Shown here in pieces: positions 1 to 12,970 of a stretch of DNA of 64,000 nucleotides. The stretch is taken from contig OX419760.1 in the NCBI GenBank assembly GCA_948567375.1, forward strand, positions 21,018,001 to 21,082,000. Reading direction: 5' to 3'. The stretch is from Lunularia cruciata. Its lineage: Eukaryota; Streptophyta; Marchantiopsida; Lunulariales; Lunulariaceae. Positions within the stretch are counted from its first letter, which is position 1. Each line of letters opens with the position of its first letter. Under the pieces are notes generated by a model that worked only from the letters and a program-made list of their open reading frames with translations, was not told the DNA's origin and ran no database searches. The position numbers and the translations under genes are program-made.

Positions 1-642
1 AAGGAGGATCTACTCCAAGGAAGCTCTACCATAGGATTAGGTACACGGATAGGTGACCTAACAACAAGCTCTACCCTTAGATTACTTGCTTGGATGGGTG
101 AGATGTTGGTCTTGGTCCTATCTTGTTGGTTAAACAAGCTTTGACTAGAGGGAATTGTTTAGGGAATCTTCTTGAGGAATATCAAAATCAAGTGGGTGAG
201 GTACCATTGGAAATCTCTTAGTGAGACAAACCAAGGGAAGGAAAGGCTAGCCTTTCCTTTGTTGAGGGGAACAATTTACACATTTTTGAGGCGTAATTCA
301 TCCGTTTAGGCCTCCAAAATTGCCTTTGAAGTTTTTAGGCCTATTTTGGCTTCTATGCTATTAGTAGAAGTTACCTTTTAATGATACCTCTATTTGATCT
401 ATCTTCTCTATCATGTGTAACATCCTTACAAATGTCACCACCCCAAGTTTCACCTTTAGATCATATGCCTAGCTATTGATTCTAAAGTTTCCAAGCATGT
501 TATGATTTATGGCATATTAGTAGAAGTACTCGTTTGGTGATACCTCTAGCTTATCTACTTAGTTTATCATGTATAACATCGTTCTAGATGTTACCAAACC
601 AAATTTCATCTCTAGATCATCTATCTAGCTATTGGTATTACA
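1..642 (-). repeat. Family A LTR, reverse orientation, cut by window edge (A1)
   Basis: Read on the minus strand it starts TGTAATACC at 642 and follows the family A LTR: two diverged U3 repeat units, the block that contains the poly-C tract in other copies, and the conserved stretch before the TATA-like box. The part nearest the internal region lies beyond base 1, so I cannot tell a solo LTR from the edge of a full element. It is clearly diverged from the A4 and A6 LTRs, so it is an old copy. Confidence 0.8.
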
Positions 643-675
643 GTGAGAAGGGGTACCTAAAGGAGACCATATTCT

Positions 676-1274
676 TGTAATACCAATAGCTAGACGTACT
701 ATCTAGAGGTGGAAATTGGCTTGGTAACATCTGGAAGGATATCATGTATGATGAACTAGGTAGATCAAATAGAGGTGTCATCAAAAGAGTACATTTACTA
801 ATAGGGGATGTGCCAAAATTAGCATGAAAACCTCATAGCAAATTTCAAATACCTAAATGAATGAATTGGGCCTCAAAAATATGCAAATTCCCCCTCACCA
901 AGGAAGATAAGGCTGGCCCTCCTTCCTCCCTGTCTATCTCATTGAGAGATTTCGAATGGTCCTTAACCCATACAATTCTAAGATTCCTATAAGAAGATTC
1001 CTTAAAGATTTCCTCTAGTCAAAGATTGTTTGACTAACCAAATAAGATCAAAACCAACATGTCACCCATGCATGCAACTAATCTAAGAGTAGAGCTTGCT
1101 GACATGTCACCTATCCATGTATCTGATCCAAGGGAGGAGCTTCTTTTGAGGGAATCCTCTCTGTTATATAATAAAGTCAAAGTGCTCCTTTTGAGGCATC
1201 AAAGGATGTAGTGTGAAGCTTGGTGTTTCTTCTCTTGTGTTTCTCTTAAGGTTCCATGTACTCAGAAGTTGACA
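676..1274 (+). repeat. A2 5' LTR
   Basis: Begins TGTAATACC and ends near ...TTGACA just before a degraded PBS (1276-1287, compare TGGTATCAGAGC). It is about 130 bases shorter than the A4 and A6 LTRs because only one of the two U3 repeat units is present. Confidence 0.75.
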
Positions 1275-1877
1275 AAGGTATCAAAGTAGGTGTTTCAATC
1301 CAAGAGAGTGGATCACCCCTCTTGGAGGAACATGGACTACTAAGATTGAGTAATTTTAAGGAGAGAAACCGTAGTGCAATTGATAGCTTAGGAGTGTATT
1401 AGAGAGAGGATAGGATGGAGGCTCCAGGAGGACAATATTAAGCACCCCGCTTTCTGTTTTTTATTCCATTTCATATAAAGATTATCTACATCCAACGTGA
1501 GCAAGTGAGATTATATCGTGTTTTCCATTTCAAAGTAGAGTCATGGATATAGTGATGAATCCACTAAACCTAATGAGTTTGCCTATGTGATAAACAATAG
1601 AGAGTAGGATCTGATGATCTATATTCTGTCATGATGGATTTGAATATACCAAATCCTCTCCTTGTTAACACTCAAGTAGAAATCCATTATGTGGTTAGAC
1701 CAAAAGTAATGTTTAGGGATTTCATAGTCCAAAATTTGGTGAGGAATATTATAAATGAGTGATAGACTTTGAAGTCACAATGGTAGTACTAATAGTCCAT
1801 GCCCTATCTTGAATGATCATATTAACCCTTTATTGAAGTAGGAAGTAACAATTGAGCAATTGCTATATGTAGGAATC

Positions 1878-2960
1878 ATGGATCCACAATTGCAGGAATT
1901 GATGCAAGGAACGCATGGGATGTTGAACAAGTTTTGGGAGATCAAGATGACCATAGAGGCATTGCAAAGTCAATTATGTACTTTCAAGAATGATTAGGCA
2001 ATGCATGAAGGGGAGACATCCCAAAACCCAATACTAGCAGCCAAAGTATAAGGAGAGTCATTCATGCCAATGACACCAACTTTGATCAACAATGAAGCCT
2101 CATTGTTATTGTGGATGAAGGAGACATGAAATAAAAAGCCTTACAAGGGACAAAATTCCATGGGTATAGTGAGAATTGGATTTCAAGAATGAATTAATAC
2201 TTTTGATTATTCATAATTGAAATAACCAATCATTTTGCATGCATCATTGCATATGGGTACTTGACTAATAAAGCCCTCACACGATACAATACATAAGAAC
2301 AATCAATGTTGGAAGAAGGAAGAGAGATCATTTAGACAACCATGTAGGAATGCTATTGAAGAACTTCCAATTTTTCTACTTCAAGCCCAATAGTATCGAG
2401 CTTGAAGTAGAAGAATAGGGTACAAGAGTATGTGGATATATTCCTCAATCTACAAGATGCAATAATTGACATGAGTACAACAAAAGCCTTGGACAATTTC
2501 AAATGAGGGTTAAAAGAGCAAATTTGCCAAGAAGTAATGGTATAAAACCCTCGCACAATTTTGAAGCCATTGCTTGTGCTCAAAGAATAACAAGGGCGCT
2601 TGGAGGAGGTGAAGGGGTAGTGCCAACTCAACATTATCAGGATGAGACAAAAAAATTTTGGTGGACCAATTCCTATGGAATTCAGCAACATATGCTTTTG
2701 AGAACAAGGAGCATGACTGCTCCAAGGACAACGGGGACGGTTCAAAGAAAGGATAGATGGGGTCCCACAAGGGGAAGAGATTTGAGCAGAACAATGTTGT
2801 TGTTACAATTGTGGCTGAGTTTGGCACCTAGCCATCAAGTATCATACTTGTTTTCCTAGAGGCCCTCAACCTCTATATAAGTGATCTTTCAACAACATGG
2901 AGAAGACAAATTGAAGGAGAGGATGTAGAAATCACATAGGAAAACAAAGATCACCATTAA
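1878..2960 (+). pseudogene. gag remnant of A2
   Basis: Aligns by eye with the gag regions of A4 and A6, starting at ATG 1878 (MDPQLQEL-type start). Recognisable parts are the block around 2240-2330 and the region 2400-2620 (VQEYV.. / SHNFEAIACAQRI). The zinc knuckle near 2800 has lost Cys residues. Several stops and small indels make it non-coding. The capsid-type gag role is known from the family. Confidence 0.65.
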
Positions 2961-3039
2961 ATGTACCTCATGGCCTTAAGAGCTCAATAGAGAAGCAAAA
3001 AGTGGGGAAAGAAGAGGACAAGTGCACAAAGATTGAGGA

Positions 3040-6000
3040 AGACAAACTCATGATTGATTGTCATAAATGGACTCCTAAAAGGCTATTAGATGAGAGAATT
3101 GATAGACCCTAAAGCAACAAAGAATTTCTTGTCTTTCTCTATTGCAATAAGGTTGGGGATTGATCTAGAGAAGGATGAGAATGAAGAAGTAGAATTATCT
3201 AATGGGTAGACAGAGAGGATTGAGGCATTACCTAAAAAGGTTGCACTCTTTATAGGAGAGTGACAAGCGATATTGTTAGCTCATTATGATGCAATCTTAG
3301 GTATGCCATGGATGGAGCCACTACAGCCACACGGTTGATTGGAGGAAGAAAGTAGTGAGAACTTGCTAATGAAAGATCAAAAGATAGAGCACACAAGTAA
3401 GAATTACCTCTTTATGCTATAGGAGTACCAACTATTTGTAAGAGAGAAAGATGTTTCATGGGTCTTATAAGAGAAGTCTAGAGAGCACAACTTGATAGAC
3501 AAGTTCTTGAGAAATTGAGCAATGTGGTCAATGAGTTTCAAAATGTCTTCTTGGATGACCTACCCTTAGGATTACCATAAAAAAGGAGAGTAGATCATAA
3601 AATTGAGATAATTCTTGGGAAGAGACCTCCTTGTAAGGCCCCATATTGTCTATCACCTCATGAGTTGGAAGAGTGTAAGGCTCTAATTGAGGATATGCTA
3701 CAAAAGGGGTTTATCCAACCAACATATCACTATATGGGGCTCATGTCTTGTTTGTGAAGAAAAAGAACAATACAATGCATATAAGCATTGAATATTGAGG
3801 CTTAAATCAACAAACAATGAAGAACAAATACCCATTACACCGCATGGATGAACTATTTGATCAACTCAATGGGGCAAAACACTTCACTAAACTTGATCTA
3901 CGGAGTGGTTACAACCAAATTTGGATTGTGGAGGAAGATTTCCACAAAATTGCCTTTCAAATGAGGTATGGTCACTTTGAGGACTTGTGGTGCCCTTTAG
4001 CCTCACCAATGCACCGCCAACTATCATGAGTTTGATGAATGACATAATTTGTCCACATGTGGATAATCTATTATCACTTTCCTACATGACATACTTGTCT
4101 ACAATAAGACAATGATGGAGCACAAGCAACATCTACTAGAACTCATTTAAATTCTATGACAAAATCAATTGTACACCAAAATCTCAAAGAGCAAGTTTGG
4201 CAAGTTTGAAGTAGACTATTTGGGACATAGAGTAAATGCAGAAGGTATGCAAGTGTTAATAGATAAAATAGAGGTAATTTAGAAATGGATCTCTTTAGAA
4301 GATCATACTCAACTCTCAAGAGTTTCTTGGGATTGATAAGGTTCTATTGTTGATTTGTCAAGGACTTCTCTTAGGTTGCATAGCCTCTAACAACACTACT
4401 TGGCAAGGAGAAGAAATAGATACAAGGAACCACACAAGAATTAGCATTTCAAGAATTGAAAGAGACATTACTATATGCACCAATCTTGAAATGGTATGGC
4501 CCAAAATGTCTAATCAAGTTGGCTATAGATGCATCAAGCAGAGCAATAGGAGGAGTCCTACAACAAGAGTAGGAGTCATACAACAAGAGTGGCATGATAG
4601 ATAGCACCCAATTGCATATTTCTCTCAAAAATTATTACCAATAAAATGCAATTATCACACCACCAAACAAAAAGAGTTGGCCATTATCCTTGCAACCAAG
4701 CATTGGAAGCACTATCTTGGCAAGAAGACATTTGTAGTAAAGACAAACCACACACTTTTAGTCTACCTCAAGATACAAAAAAGATCTATCTCATTGATAG
4801 ATTTGCTATGCAAAGTGGAGTCAAAGGTCCAACATGACAATCAAATATGTGGAAGGAAAGAAGCAACTTGTAGATGCATTTACCCAAATGCCTATGGCAA
4901 ACAATTTGGTGGTAGAGGTCAAGATGAACCCTAAATTTTGGCCAAGGATTCTTGTTGCTACAAAAACTAACCCGTAGATTGTAGGAGCCTGATCATCCAC
5001 AGAAGTCACTAGTACCCAAGGAGTTGCTTTTCATGATGGTAGGTTGTGGATCCCAAATGATACGGATATAAGAATCACCATCTTAGCAGAATGTCATGAT
5101 TTTGCCATTGCAAGTCACATTGTTGTGTTGTGGTTTGTGTAGCCTATGAAAAAGTAAATTAATATGATTTATCTCCACATTAGTGGAGTAGGTTGTATGA
5201 TGGATCCCATGATTGAGTTGTTGCCATATGAGCAATCTATGTTTGTATATGCAATTTGCCACGTGGGTTACGATCTTATCTTTTTCAAGAGCTGCAATAT
5301 ATTTAGGTGGTGGAGAGTTAATAATTTGGGAGAAGGGAGAGGAGGTTTTTAGTTAGTGGAGTCTTGAGCAAGAGGAGGATGTTGAGAGTGAGAGTTATAG
5401 CGGAGCATGGAGACTAGGCATTGGAGAGAGCCATTGAGTAGGAGATGTCTCATGCTCTCAATCTGTCACTCCCAAATCCTTTACTCATTAGGCTTTAGAT
5501 TCTACATTATGACGGCTTACAAGATTGGATGGTGACACATTTCAAGACGGTATTCATGGAATCAATGATGGAAAACCTGGATCTCATTGTCCTTTTAGTA
5601 CTTACTTATGAGCAAGTATGAGATCTAACTATTTATATGGTCTTATAGATGGAGAACAACTAAATTTTGCTCATGAGCTTCAAGGTGGACTTGTGGGATC
5701 CATTTGTCAAAAGTGAAGAGACTAAATGACAAACTTGTAAGAGATTAGGTTCCCAAGTGGAGAACTCGGGAGTTTTTGGACCATCAAGGAAGTTCAAGGA
5801 GGGCATTCAAGGAGTGAAGACCATAGTTGGAGAGAGGAGCTGACAGGCTACAATTTGGAGATAGAAATGAGACAATTTGACTAGATTCTAGGAGGGATAT
5901 CATTAATTGAATCAAGGAGGGTAGAATTTATATCAAAGAGCATAAAGTAGGCAATTTGGAAAGCTTTGTGAAACATTTTCATGAATTGTCATTGGGGTTT

Positions 6001-8545
6001 GAGAGTAGAAAAAGTGCTTATAGTGCTGAGCTCAAGAAATTTTAGTTTTGGGTCAATCTCAAATTAGATTTGGTTGATTGAAGTTGGTGCTTTTGGGATG
6101 TAAGGTATTGGAGAAGAGTTGATGATCAGGTTTGGAGTTTTGATCACTTCCCAAGTTGTGGTTCAAGTCACCTTATAAAAATTTCCAATGTTGTTGATGG
6201 TTTTTAGGTTTTGCACCTCTGTGTGAAGATTTCATGTGAATTACTCAAAAGGAGAATTCAAGTATACATGGATCTTGGATCAAGTATACTTGGGTATGTA
6301 GAGCTCACAAGTTAGCCTAACTTAGGAATTAATCCATATCTAGGGAATGGTGTTGGATTAGGCCATCAAACTCTACAAAAGGTTGGACAAGAGCACAATA
6401 AGCTATTGTAGAAAATTTGGTTGGCTTTGATTCCATGGAGAGTGGGAGTTGATGCAATAAGTGTTACTGAAATACTGTCGTAAGCTGAATAGAGCAATTC
6501 TATCTTCAATCATGAATGACTAGCAATTCTTCTACTTTTTGTGATTTTGATTGAGGATTTTAGACTTCTGGAGTGCTTTTGAGGATCAATTGTAGCTCTT
6601 ATTTACAAATTTGTGGAAAAGTTGCCAAGAACCAAGAGAAAACCCTAAATTAGGGATTCCAAAATTAGGGTAAAAACTATAAAAAATTGGCCAAGTTTGA
6701 GAGCTTGTCAAGGGAGTTGACATCATCAGATTGTAGATTATCTCATATAATTGGAAAGCTTATCTCAAAGGCTTTCCATATAATGCAAGACTACTTGGAT
6801 CAAAGTCACAAACAAAAGATAATGTCCATATGAGTTTTGCAAAATTTTCCCAATCAAAAAGACATAGAAGTTCCACACTTAGATTAGAAGTTGGTTGAAA
6901 CCTAAAGAACAAATTGGAGGAAGCTTGGAGTAATATTTGAAATTAGCATGATGACAAAGCAAGAAGGCTCTGAAGCTCTTTTCCAACAAAAAGTACAGAG
7001 AATTATTGCCAAATTCTTGTGATTGGATCATCTTTATGCTTGCATGCCTATTTGTATGCCTGTTGGCTTGGATTGGTGTGCAAGAGTTATGCTTAGGTTC
7101 CTTTCTTTGAGGTGTGATGTGTTTTTCTCCTTGGAATGCTGGAAGTTATGACCAATAGACCAAGAGTGCATGTTATGATGATAAGTTACTTCCCTACCCG
7201 ATAGAAGGAAACTTAGAAACAAGAGTGCAGGGTTCTACTAGTTGGGTATAATATGCGCTCAGATTAGTAGTGACAAGTCTATGCACGACGTCTGATAAAC
7301 TCCACAACTAGGCATCCTATGTGTTCCCAAAGAGAGAAAGGCAAAGTATAACAATGTTGGAGTGGACAAGACCTTGGATGGAGCCAAATGCCATTACTAT
7401 TGGCCCAAGATGAGCAATGATGTGATGGAGTACATTTGTAGCTACCTACTTTTCCAACAAAGTAAAGGTTATAATCAAGCTTCCATAGGACTCCTTCAAC
7501 CCCTTCCTACTCCTATACAACATTGGGAACATGTAAGCATGGATTTGGTTTGCAAACTGCCCAAGACCACCTCAAGGTTTGACTCCATTGTAGTCTTTGT
7601 TGATTGACTCAAAAAAATGATTCATATGTGTCCTACCACCAAGAATGCAACTACTCCACAATTAGCTCAATTGTACTTAGATCTGGTTTTTCTTACCATG
7701 GTTTGTCTTGATAGTGCTCATCATTGATAAAGACACTCAATTCACCAATTTGTTTTGGAGAACCCTCTTTGGTTTTACCAAAACCAAATTGGCTATGTCC
7801 ATGACTTACCATCCACAAACCAATAGATAAAGAAAGTGGGCTAATCATACTTTTGAAAACATGCTCCAAGGATTCACCGTAGAGGAATAAGAAAGGTGGG
7901 ACAACTTACTCTCATTGGTGGAATTTGCATACAACAATTTAATGAATGCATCCACATAGGCTACACCATTCTTCCTCAAATATGGAGAGCATCCTTTCAA
8001 ATCTTTGAGCTTGATAAAGATCCTCATGGTGGATACCAAGGTGGATGCCGTCAATACTTTTGTTTCCAAAATCCAACAAGGAGTAGAGAATGCCAAACAT
8101 AGGTTGCAGATTGCCCAAAATTGACCAAAAAAAGTATGCAAATGCACATTGTGTGCACATGGAGTTTAATTTTGGGGATCAAGTCTTGTTATCAACAACC
8201 AACCTCACATTAGTTGGCCCTTGCAAGCTCAGACCTTGTTTTACCTTTTCCTATCCTTTGTTGAATTGATGCAATGGCCTATCACCTTGAGCTATGGTCA
8301 CACATGAGGATCTATCTAGTATTTCATATTTTCTTATTATGTAGATATGCACCCCGACCACCCCACTTTTCTTCCATACAAGAAATTAGACCTTGTCCAA
8401 CACTCATTGATGACATGGAGGAATATGAAGTCAAATACATCCTCCAGAAATACATCCATAGTACTCACCATTGCATGTGGAATATCTTGTACATTGGAAA
8501 GGGTACCCCTTGTATGAGGCAACATGGGAGCCTGCAACCAACTTG
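3040..8545 (+). pseudogene. pol remnant of A2 (PR-RT-RNaseH-INT-chromodomain), interrupted
   Basis: Protease remnant about 3050-3330. RT about 3590-4200, where [13 protein letters not shown] is still readable at about 3885-3930. RNase H and tether about 4290-4940. The integrase zinc finger resumes at 7361 (HYYWPKMSND) after the 2.2-kb insert, and the integrase core runs 7500-7860. A degraded chromodomain lies at 8400-8545 (EEYEVKYILQK). Stops and frameshifts occur throughout. This is a dead copy of the gene described for A6. Confidence 0.75.
5126..7355. mobile_element. Unclassified 2.2-kb insertion in A2 integrase
   Basis: The A2 integrase homology stops at about 5125 and resumes at 7356. 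The best flanking duplication is TGTTG (5121-5125 and 7356-7360). The insert starts TGTTGTGGTTTG and ends TATAACAA; the reverse of its end (TGTTATACTTTG) resembles its start imperfectly, which could be weak terminal inverted repeats. It holds no ORF over about 62 codons and no protein I recognise. It could be a non-autonomous DNA element or a derelict LTR-type element; I cannot decide. Confidence 0.5.
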
Positions 8546-8572
8546 ACCAATGCACCAGTGGTAGTGATCCAT

Positions 8573-9229
8573 TGTAATACCAATAGCTAGATATATTATC
8601 TAGAGGAGAAAATTGACCTAGTAACATTTAGAAGGATGTTAGGTATGATGGGCTAGGTAGATCAGATAGAGGTGTCATAAAAAGAGCAGTTATACTAATA
8701 GAGCATGAGCTAAAAACAACTTTAAAATGTAATACCAATAGCTAGATATATGATCTAGAGGTGAAAATTGGATTGGTAACATCTAGGAGGATGTTATTGA
8801 TAATAGACTAAGTAGATTAGATAGATGTATCACCAAGAGAGTACATCTACTAATAGGGCAAGAGTTGAGAATAGCCTATGTAGCAAAGGGTTGTCTCATC
8901 AAGGGCTTTCTTATGGTACCTCATCCATGCAATTTAAAGATTCCTATAAGAAGATTCCCTAAAGATTCCCTCCAATCAAAGATTGTTTGACCAACCAGAT
9001 AGGTTCAGAACCAACATGTCATGCATGCATGCAACTAATTTAGGAGTGGAGCTCATTGACATATCACCAATCCATGTATCTGATCCAAGGGTGGAGCTTT
9101 GTTTAGTGGAATCACCTTTGCTATATAATATAGTCAAGGTGCTCCTTTGGGGCATTGGAGAATTGAGTGAGAAGCTTGTGTTTCTTCTTCTATATTTCTC
9201 TTAAGGTCTCTTATCCTCAAAAGATTACA
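8573..9229 (+). repeat. A3 5' LTR with duplicated U3 unit
   Basis: TGTAATACC start, ...AGATTACA end, then PBS TGGTATTAGAGC (9231-9242, one mismatch to the Met-initiator consensus). A second TGTAATACCAATAGCTAG at 8729 marks a tandem unit of about 156 bases inside U3. Confidence 0.85.
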
Positions 9230-9720
9230 ATGGTATTAGAGCAGGTATTTCAATCCAAGAGAGTGGTTCATCCCTCTTGGAAGAACAAAGGCTATTGAGA
9301 TTGAGTTATTTTTGAGGAGAAAAACCTAAGACAATCAATAGATTAGGAGAGTGATAGAGAGAGGATGGGATGGAGGCTCTAGGAGTACAATATCTGGCAC
9401 CTTGCTTTCCATTCTTGAATCTATTCCATACCAAGATTATGTACATCTAATGTAAGCAAGTGAGAGTATATCTTATTTACCATTTTAGAGTAGAGTTCAT
9501 GGATATAGTGATGAATTCACCAAACTCGGTGATTTTGCATGTGGTGATCTATGACAAGGAGTAGGACTTGAAAATCTTCATTGGTGAGGAATATTATCAA
9601 CAAATGATAGCGTCTTAAGTTCCAATAGTGATTCCAATAGTCCATGCCACTTCTCAAGTGATAATATTGACCCTCTATTGAAGTAAGAAGTAGCGATTGA
9701 GTACTTTTTGTGTAGGAATT

Positions 9721-10770
9721 ATAGATCCACAATTGCAAGAATTGATGCAAGGAATGTAGGAGATGTTGAATGAGTCTCAACAGATCAAGATGACAAGATG
9801 ATCAAGATGGAGGCATTATAGAGTCAAGTATGTACTTTCAAGAATGATCAAGCAATGCATAAAGGAGAATCACCCAAAACCCAATACCAACATTTGAAGT
9901 GCATGGAGAATCACTCATACCAATGACATCAAACCCGATCAACAATGAGGCCACATTGTTATTACGATCAAGAGGACATGCAATATCAAGCCTTACAAGG
10001 GACATGGTCAATGGGAGTAGTGGAGAATTGGATTTCAAGAATGAATCAATACTTTTAATTGTCCACCATTGAAATCACCAGTCACTCCATAGGTGTGTTC
10101 ACATGTGGGTACTTGACTGATAAAGCCCCCACATGGTATGATGCTTGGGTATGATCAATGTTGGCAAAAGGAAGAGAGGTCACTTGGATGGCCATGGAAG
10201 AAGAGCTATTGAAGAACTTCTAAACTGTGGATTATGTGCAGATGGCCCACACTTGACTATGAGGTTGAAGCAAAAGAATAGTGTACAAGAGTACATGGAG
10301 ACATTCCTTGATCTACAAGTTGCAATAACAAACATGAGTCCAACAAAAGCTCTAGCAATTTCAAAAAAAGGTTAAAGGAGCAAATTTGCCAAGAAGTAAT
10401 GGTACAAAACCCTCACATGGTTTTTGAAGCCATTGCTTGTGCTTGCCAATAGTAAGGGAGCTTGGAAGAGGTGAAGAGGTGGTCTTGGCTCAACATTATT
10501 GGGCCAAAACCCAACACTTTGGTAGGCTAGTTCCTATAGAATTGGGCAACATTTGGTCTTGAGAACGAGGAGCACAACCACTCCAAGGAGAACATGGATG
10601 GCTTGAAGGCAGAAGAGATGAGGTCCCATGAGGAGAAGGGACTCAAATATAACAACATTGTTGTTACAATTGTGGTTGAGTTGGGCATCTAGTTGTCAAT
10701 TGTCGTACTCAATTTCCTAAAGGCCCTCGGCTTCCATACAAGCAATCTTTGAAGAACAAGGAGAGATAAA
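9721..10770 (+). pseudogene. gag remnant of A3
   Basis: Homologous to the A4 and A6 gag; the start codon reads ATA instead of ATG at 9721. The segment 10145-10375 contains a readable stretch ending VQEYMETFLDLQVAITNMSP. A zinc-knuckle remnant lies around 10660-10710. It is interrupted by stops and indels, so it is not functional. Confidence 0.6.
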
Positions 10771-10914
10771 TTGAAGAGGAGGTAGAAATCACATCAGAAA
10801 ACAAAGATTGCCAATAAATGTACCTCTTGACCTTACTAGCTCAATGGAGAAGTGAAAAAGTGGGCAAAACAAGAAGATAAGTGCACAGAGAGTGAGGAAG
10901 ACAAACTCACAATT

Positions 10915-12222
10915 GACTATCATTAATGGAGTCTTAGAGGGTAATCATATGAGAGTGTTGATAGACCTTGGAGCAATAGAGAACTTCTTGTCTTGCTCTA
11001 TTGCAATAAGGTTGGAGATGGATCTAGAGAATGATTAGAATGAAGAACTAGAATGGCCTAATGGGTAGACAAAGATGATTGATTTGCTACTTAGAAAGGT
11101 AACACTCTCTATAGGAGAGTATTAGGAAGAAATTGAGTGGCAAGTGATATGGTTAGCTCGTTATGATGCAATCTTAGGTATGTTGTGGATGGAGCACTAT
11201 AGCCACATGGTTGATTGGAGGAAGAAAGTAGTGAGAACTCATCAATGGAAGATCATTGAGATTAAAGACAGAGCACAAAAGCAAGAATTAACTCTTTATG
11301 TCAAAGACAACAACTATATGTAAGACAAATAGATGTTTCATGGGCCTAATAAGAGAAGTCTAGAGTGCAAAACTTGAGGAACAAGTTTTTGAGAAATTGA
11401 AAGATATGGTCAATGAGTTTCAAGATGTCTTCTTGGATTACCTACCCTTAGGATTACCACAAAAAAGGAGAGTAGATCACAAAAGCAAGATAATTCTTGG
11501 GAAGACACCTCCTTGCAAAGCCTACATTTTTTATCACCTCATGAGTTGGAGGAATGTAAGACTCAAATTGAGCATATGTTGTAGAAAGGGTTTATCCAAT
11601 CCAATGTATCACCATATGGGGCTCAGGTCTTGTTTGTGAAGAAAAAGGATGATATAATGCACATGTGCATTGACTATTGAGACCCAAATCAATGAATGGT
11701 GAAGAATAAATATCCCTTACTCCGCATGGCTGACCTATTTGATTAACTCAATGAGACAAAACACTTCATCAAACTTGATCTATTGTGTGGTTACAATCAA
11801 CTCCAATTTGTGGAAGAAGATATCCACAAAATTGCCTTTTGAACAAGGCATGGTCACTTTGAGTACCTAGTGATGCAGTTTGGCCTCACCAATGCATTGG
11901 CTAATTTCATGAGTTTTATGAATAATATATTTCATCCATACTTGGATAAATCTGTTATCATTTTCCTAGATGACATCCTTATCTATAGTAGGACAATGAT
12001 GGAACACAAGTATCATATGCGAGAAGTCCTCCAAATTCTATGACAAAATCAATTTTTATGCCAAAATCTCAAAGTGTGAGTTTGGCAAGTCTAAAGTAGA
12101 CTATTTGGGTATAGAGTAAGTGCAAAAGGTATCCAAGTGCCAATAGATAAAATAGAGGTCATTAAAAAATGGAGTGCTCTAGAGGACCAAACACAACTCA
12201 AGAGTTTCTTGGGATTGATAGG
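10915..12222 (+). pseudogene. PR-RT remnant of A3 (5' part of pol)
   Basis: Protease remnant 10930-11260, connecting region 11397-11640 (KDMVNEFQDVFLDYLP), and RT 11640-12080 with a [12 protein letters not shown] catalytic stretch around 11965-11995. It ends abruptly at 12222, in the segment following RT, where A4 inserted. The same reading resumes at 26634 after one copy of the TSD atagg. Confidence 0.75.
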
Positions 12223-12957
12223 TGTAATACCAAGAGCTAGCCATATGATCTAGATGTGAAATTTGGTTTGGTAACATCTAGAATGATGTTATACATGATG
12301 GGTCAAAATAGATAAGATAGAAGTATCACCAAAAGAGTACTTCTACTAATAGGGCAGAAACAGAAATAGACTTGAGAATTTTAGAACCAATAGCTAGATA
12401 TATGATTTAAAGGTGAGAATTGGTTTGGTAATATATGGAAGGATGTTACACATGATGGACTAAACAGTCAGAAAGAGGTTTCACCAAAAGGGGACTTCTA
12501 CTAATAGAGTAGGAACCAAAATATGCTTGAAATCTTTGAAGGCAATTTTAGAGGCCTAAACGGATGAATTAGGCCTTGAAAATGTGCAGATTCCCCCCCC
12601 CCCAATGGAGGAAAGGCTGGCCTTGCACTCCCTCTGCTTTGTCTCATCAAGAGCTTTCCAATGGTACCTTACGTGATTTTCAGATTCCTACAAGATTCTC
12701 TAAAAGATTTCCTCCGGTCAAAGCTTGTTTGACCAACCAGATAAGACCTAGACCAGACATGTCACCTATCCAAGTAAGTAATCCAAGGGTGGAGCTTGCT
12801 ACCATGTCACCTATATGTGTCCCTAATCCTATGGTGGAGTTTCCTTGGAGGAGATCCTCTTTGTCTATATAATAAAGAGAAGGTGCTCCTTTGGGGCATC
12901 AAATGTTTGAGTGTGCAATCTGTGTTTTCTCTCTTCTTTTGTCCTCAAAGCATTACA
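12223..12957 (+). repeat. A4 5' LTR
   Basis: TGTAATACC...GCATTACA, 735 bases, with two U3 repeat units, a poly-C run at about 12591-12602 and a TATA-like TATATAATAAA near 12866. Its partner is 25893-26633. Confidence 0.92.
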
Positions 12958-12958
12958 A

Positions 12959-12970
12959 TGGTATCAGAGC
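12959..12970 (+). promoter_or_regulatory. A4 primer-binding site (Met-initiator tRNA)
   Basis: TGGTATCAGAGC begins two bases after the LTR. It matches the complement of the 3' end of plant initiator tRNA-Met, the usual primer of chromoviruses. Confidence 0.9.

Larger units (their letters stand above)
676..8572 (+). mobile_element. Ty3/gypsy chromovirus A2, decayed, 3' LTR missing
   Basis: Order seen: 5' LTR (676-1274), degenerate Met-initiator PBS, gag, protease, RT, RNase H, integrase and chromodomain remnants. All frames are full of stops. An unrelated 2.2-kb sequence interrupts the integrase start (5126-7355). The element stops in its chromodomain tail, where A3 has inserted (TSD tccat, 8568-8572). 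Beyond A3 the sequence does not resume as A2 tail plus LTR but runs into family D, so the 3' end was lost by deletion or recombination before or around the A3 insertion. It is one of the oldest family A copies here. Confidence 0.8.
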
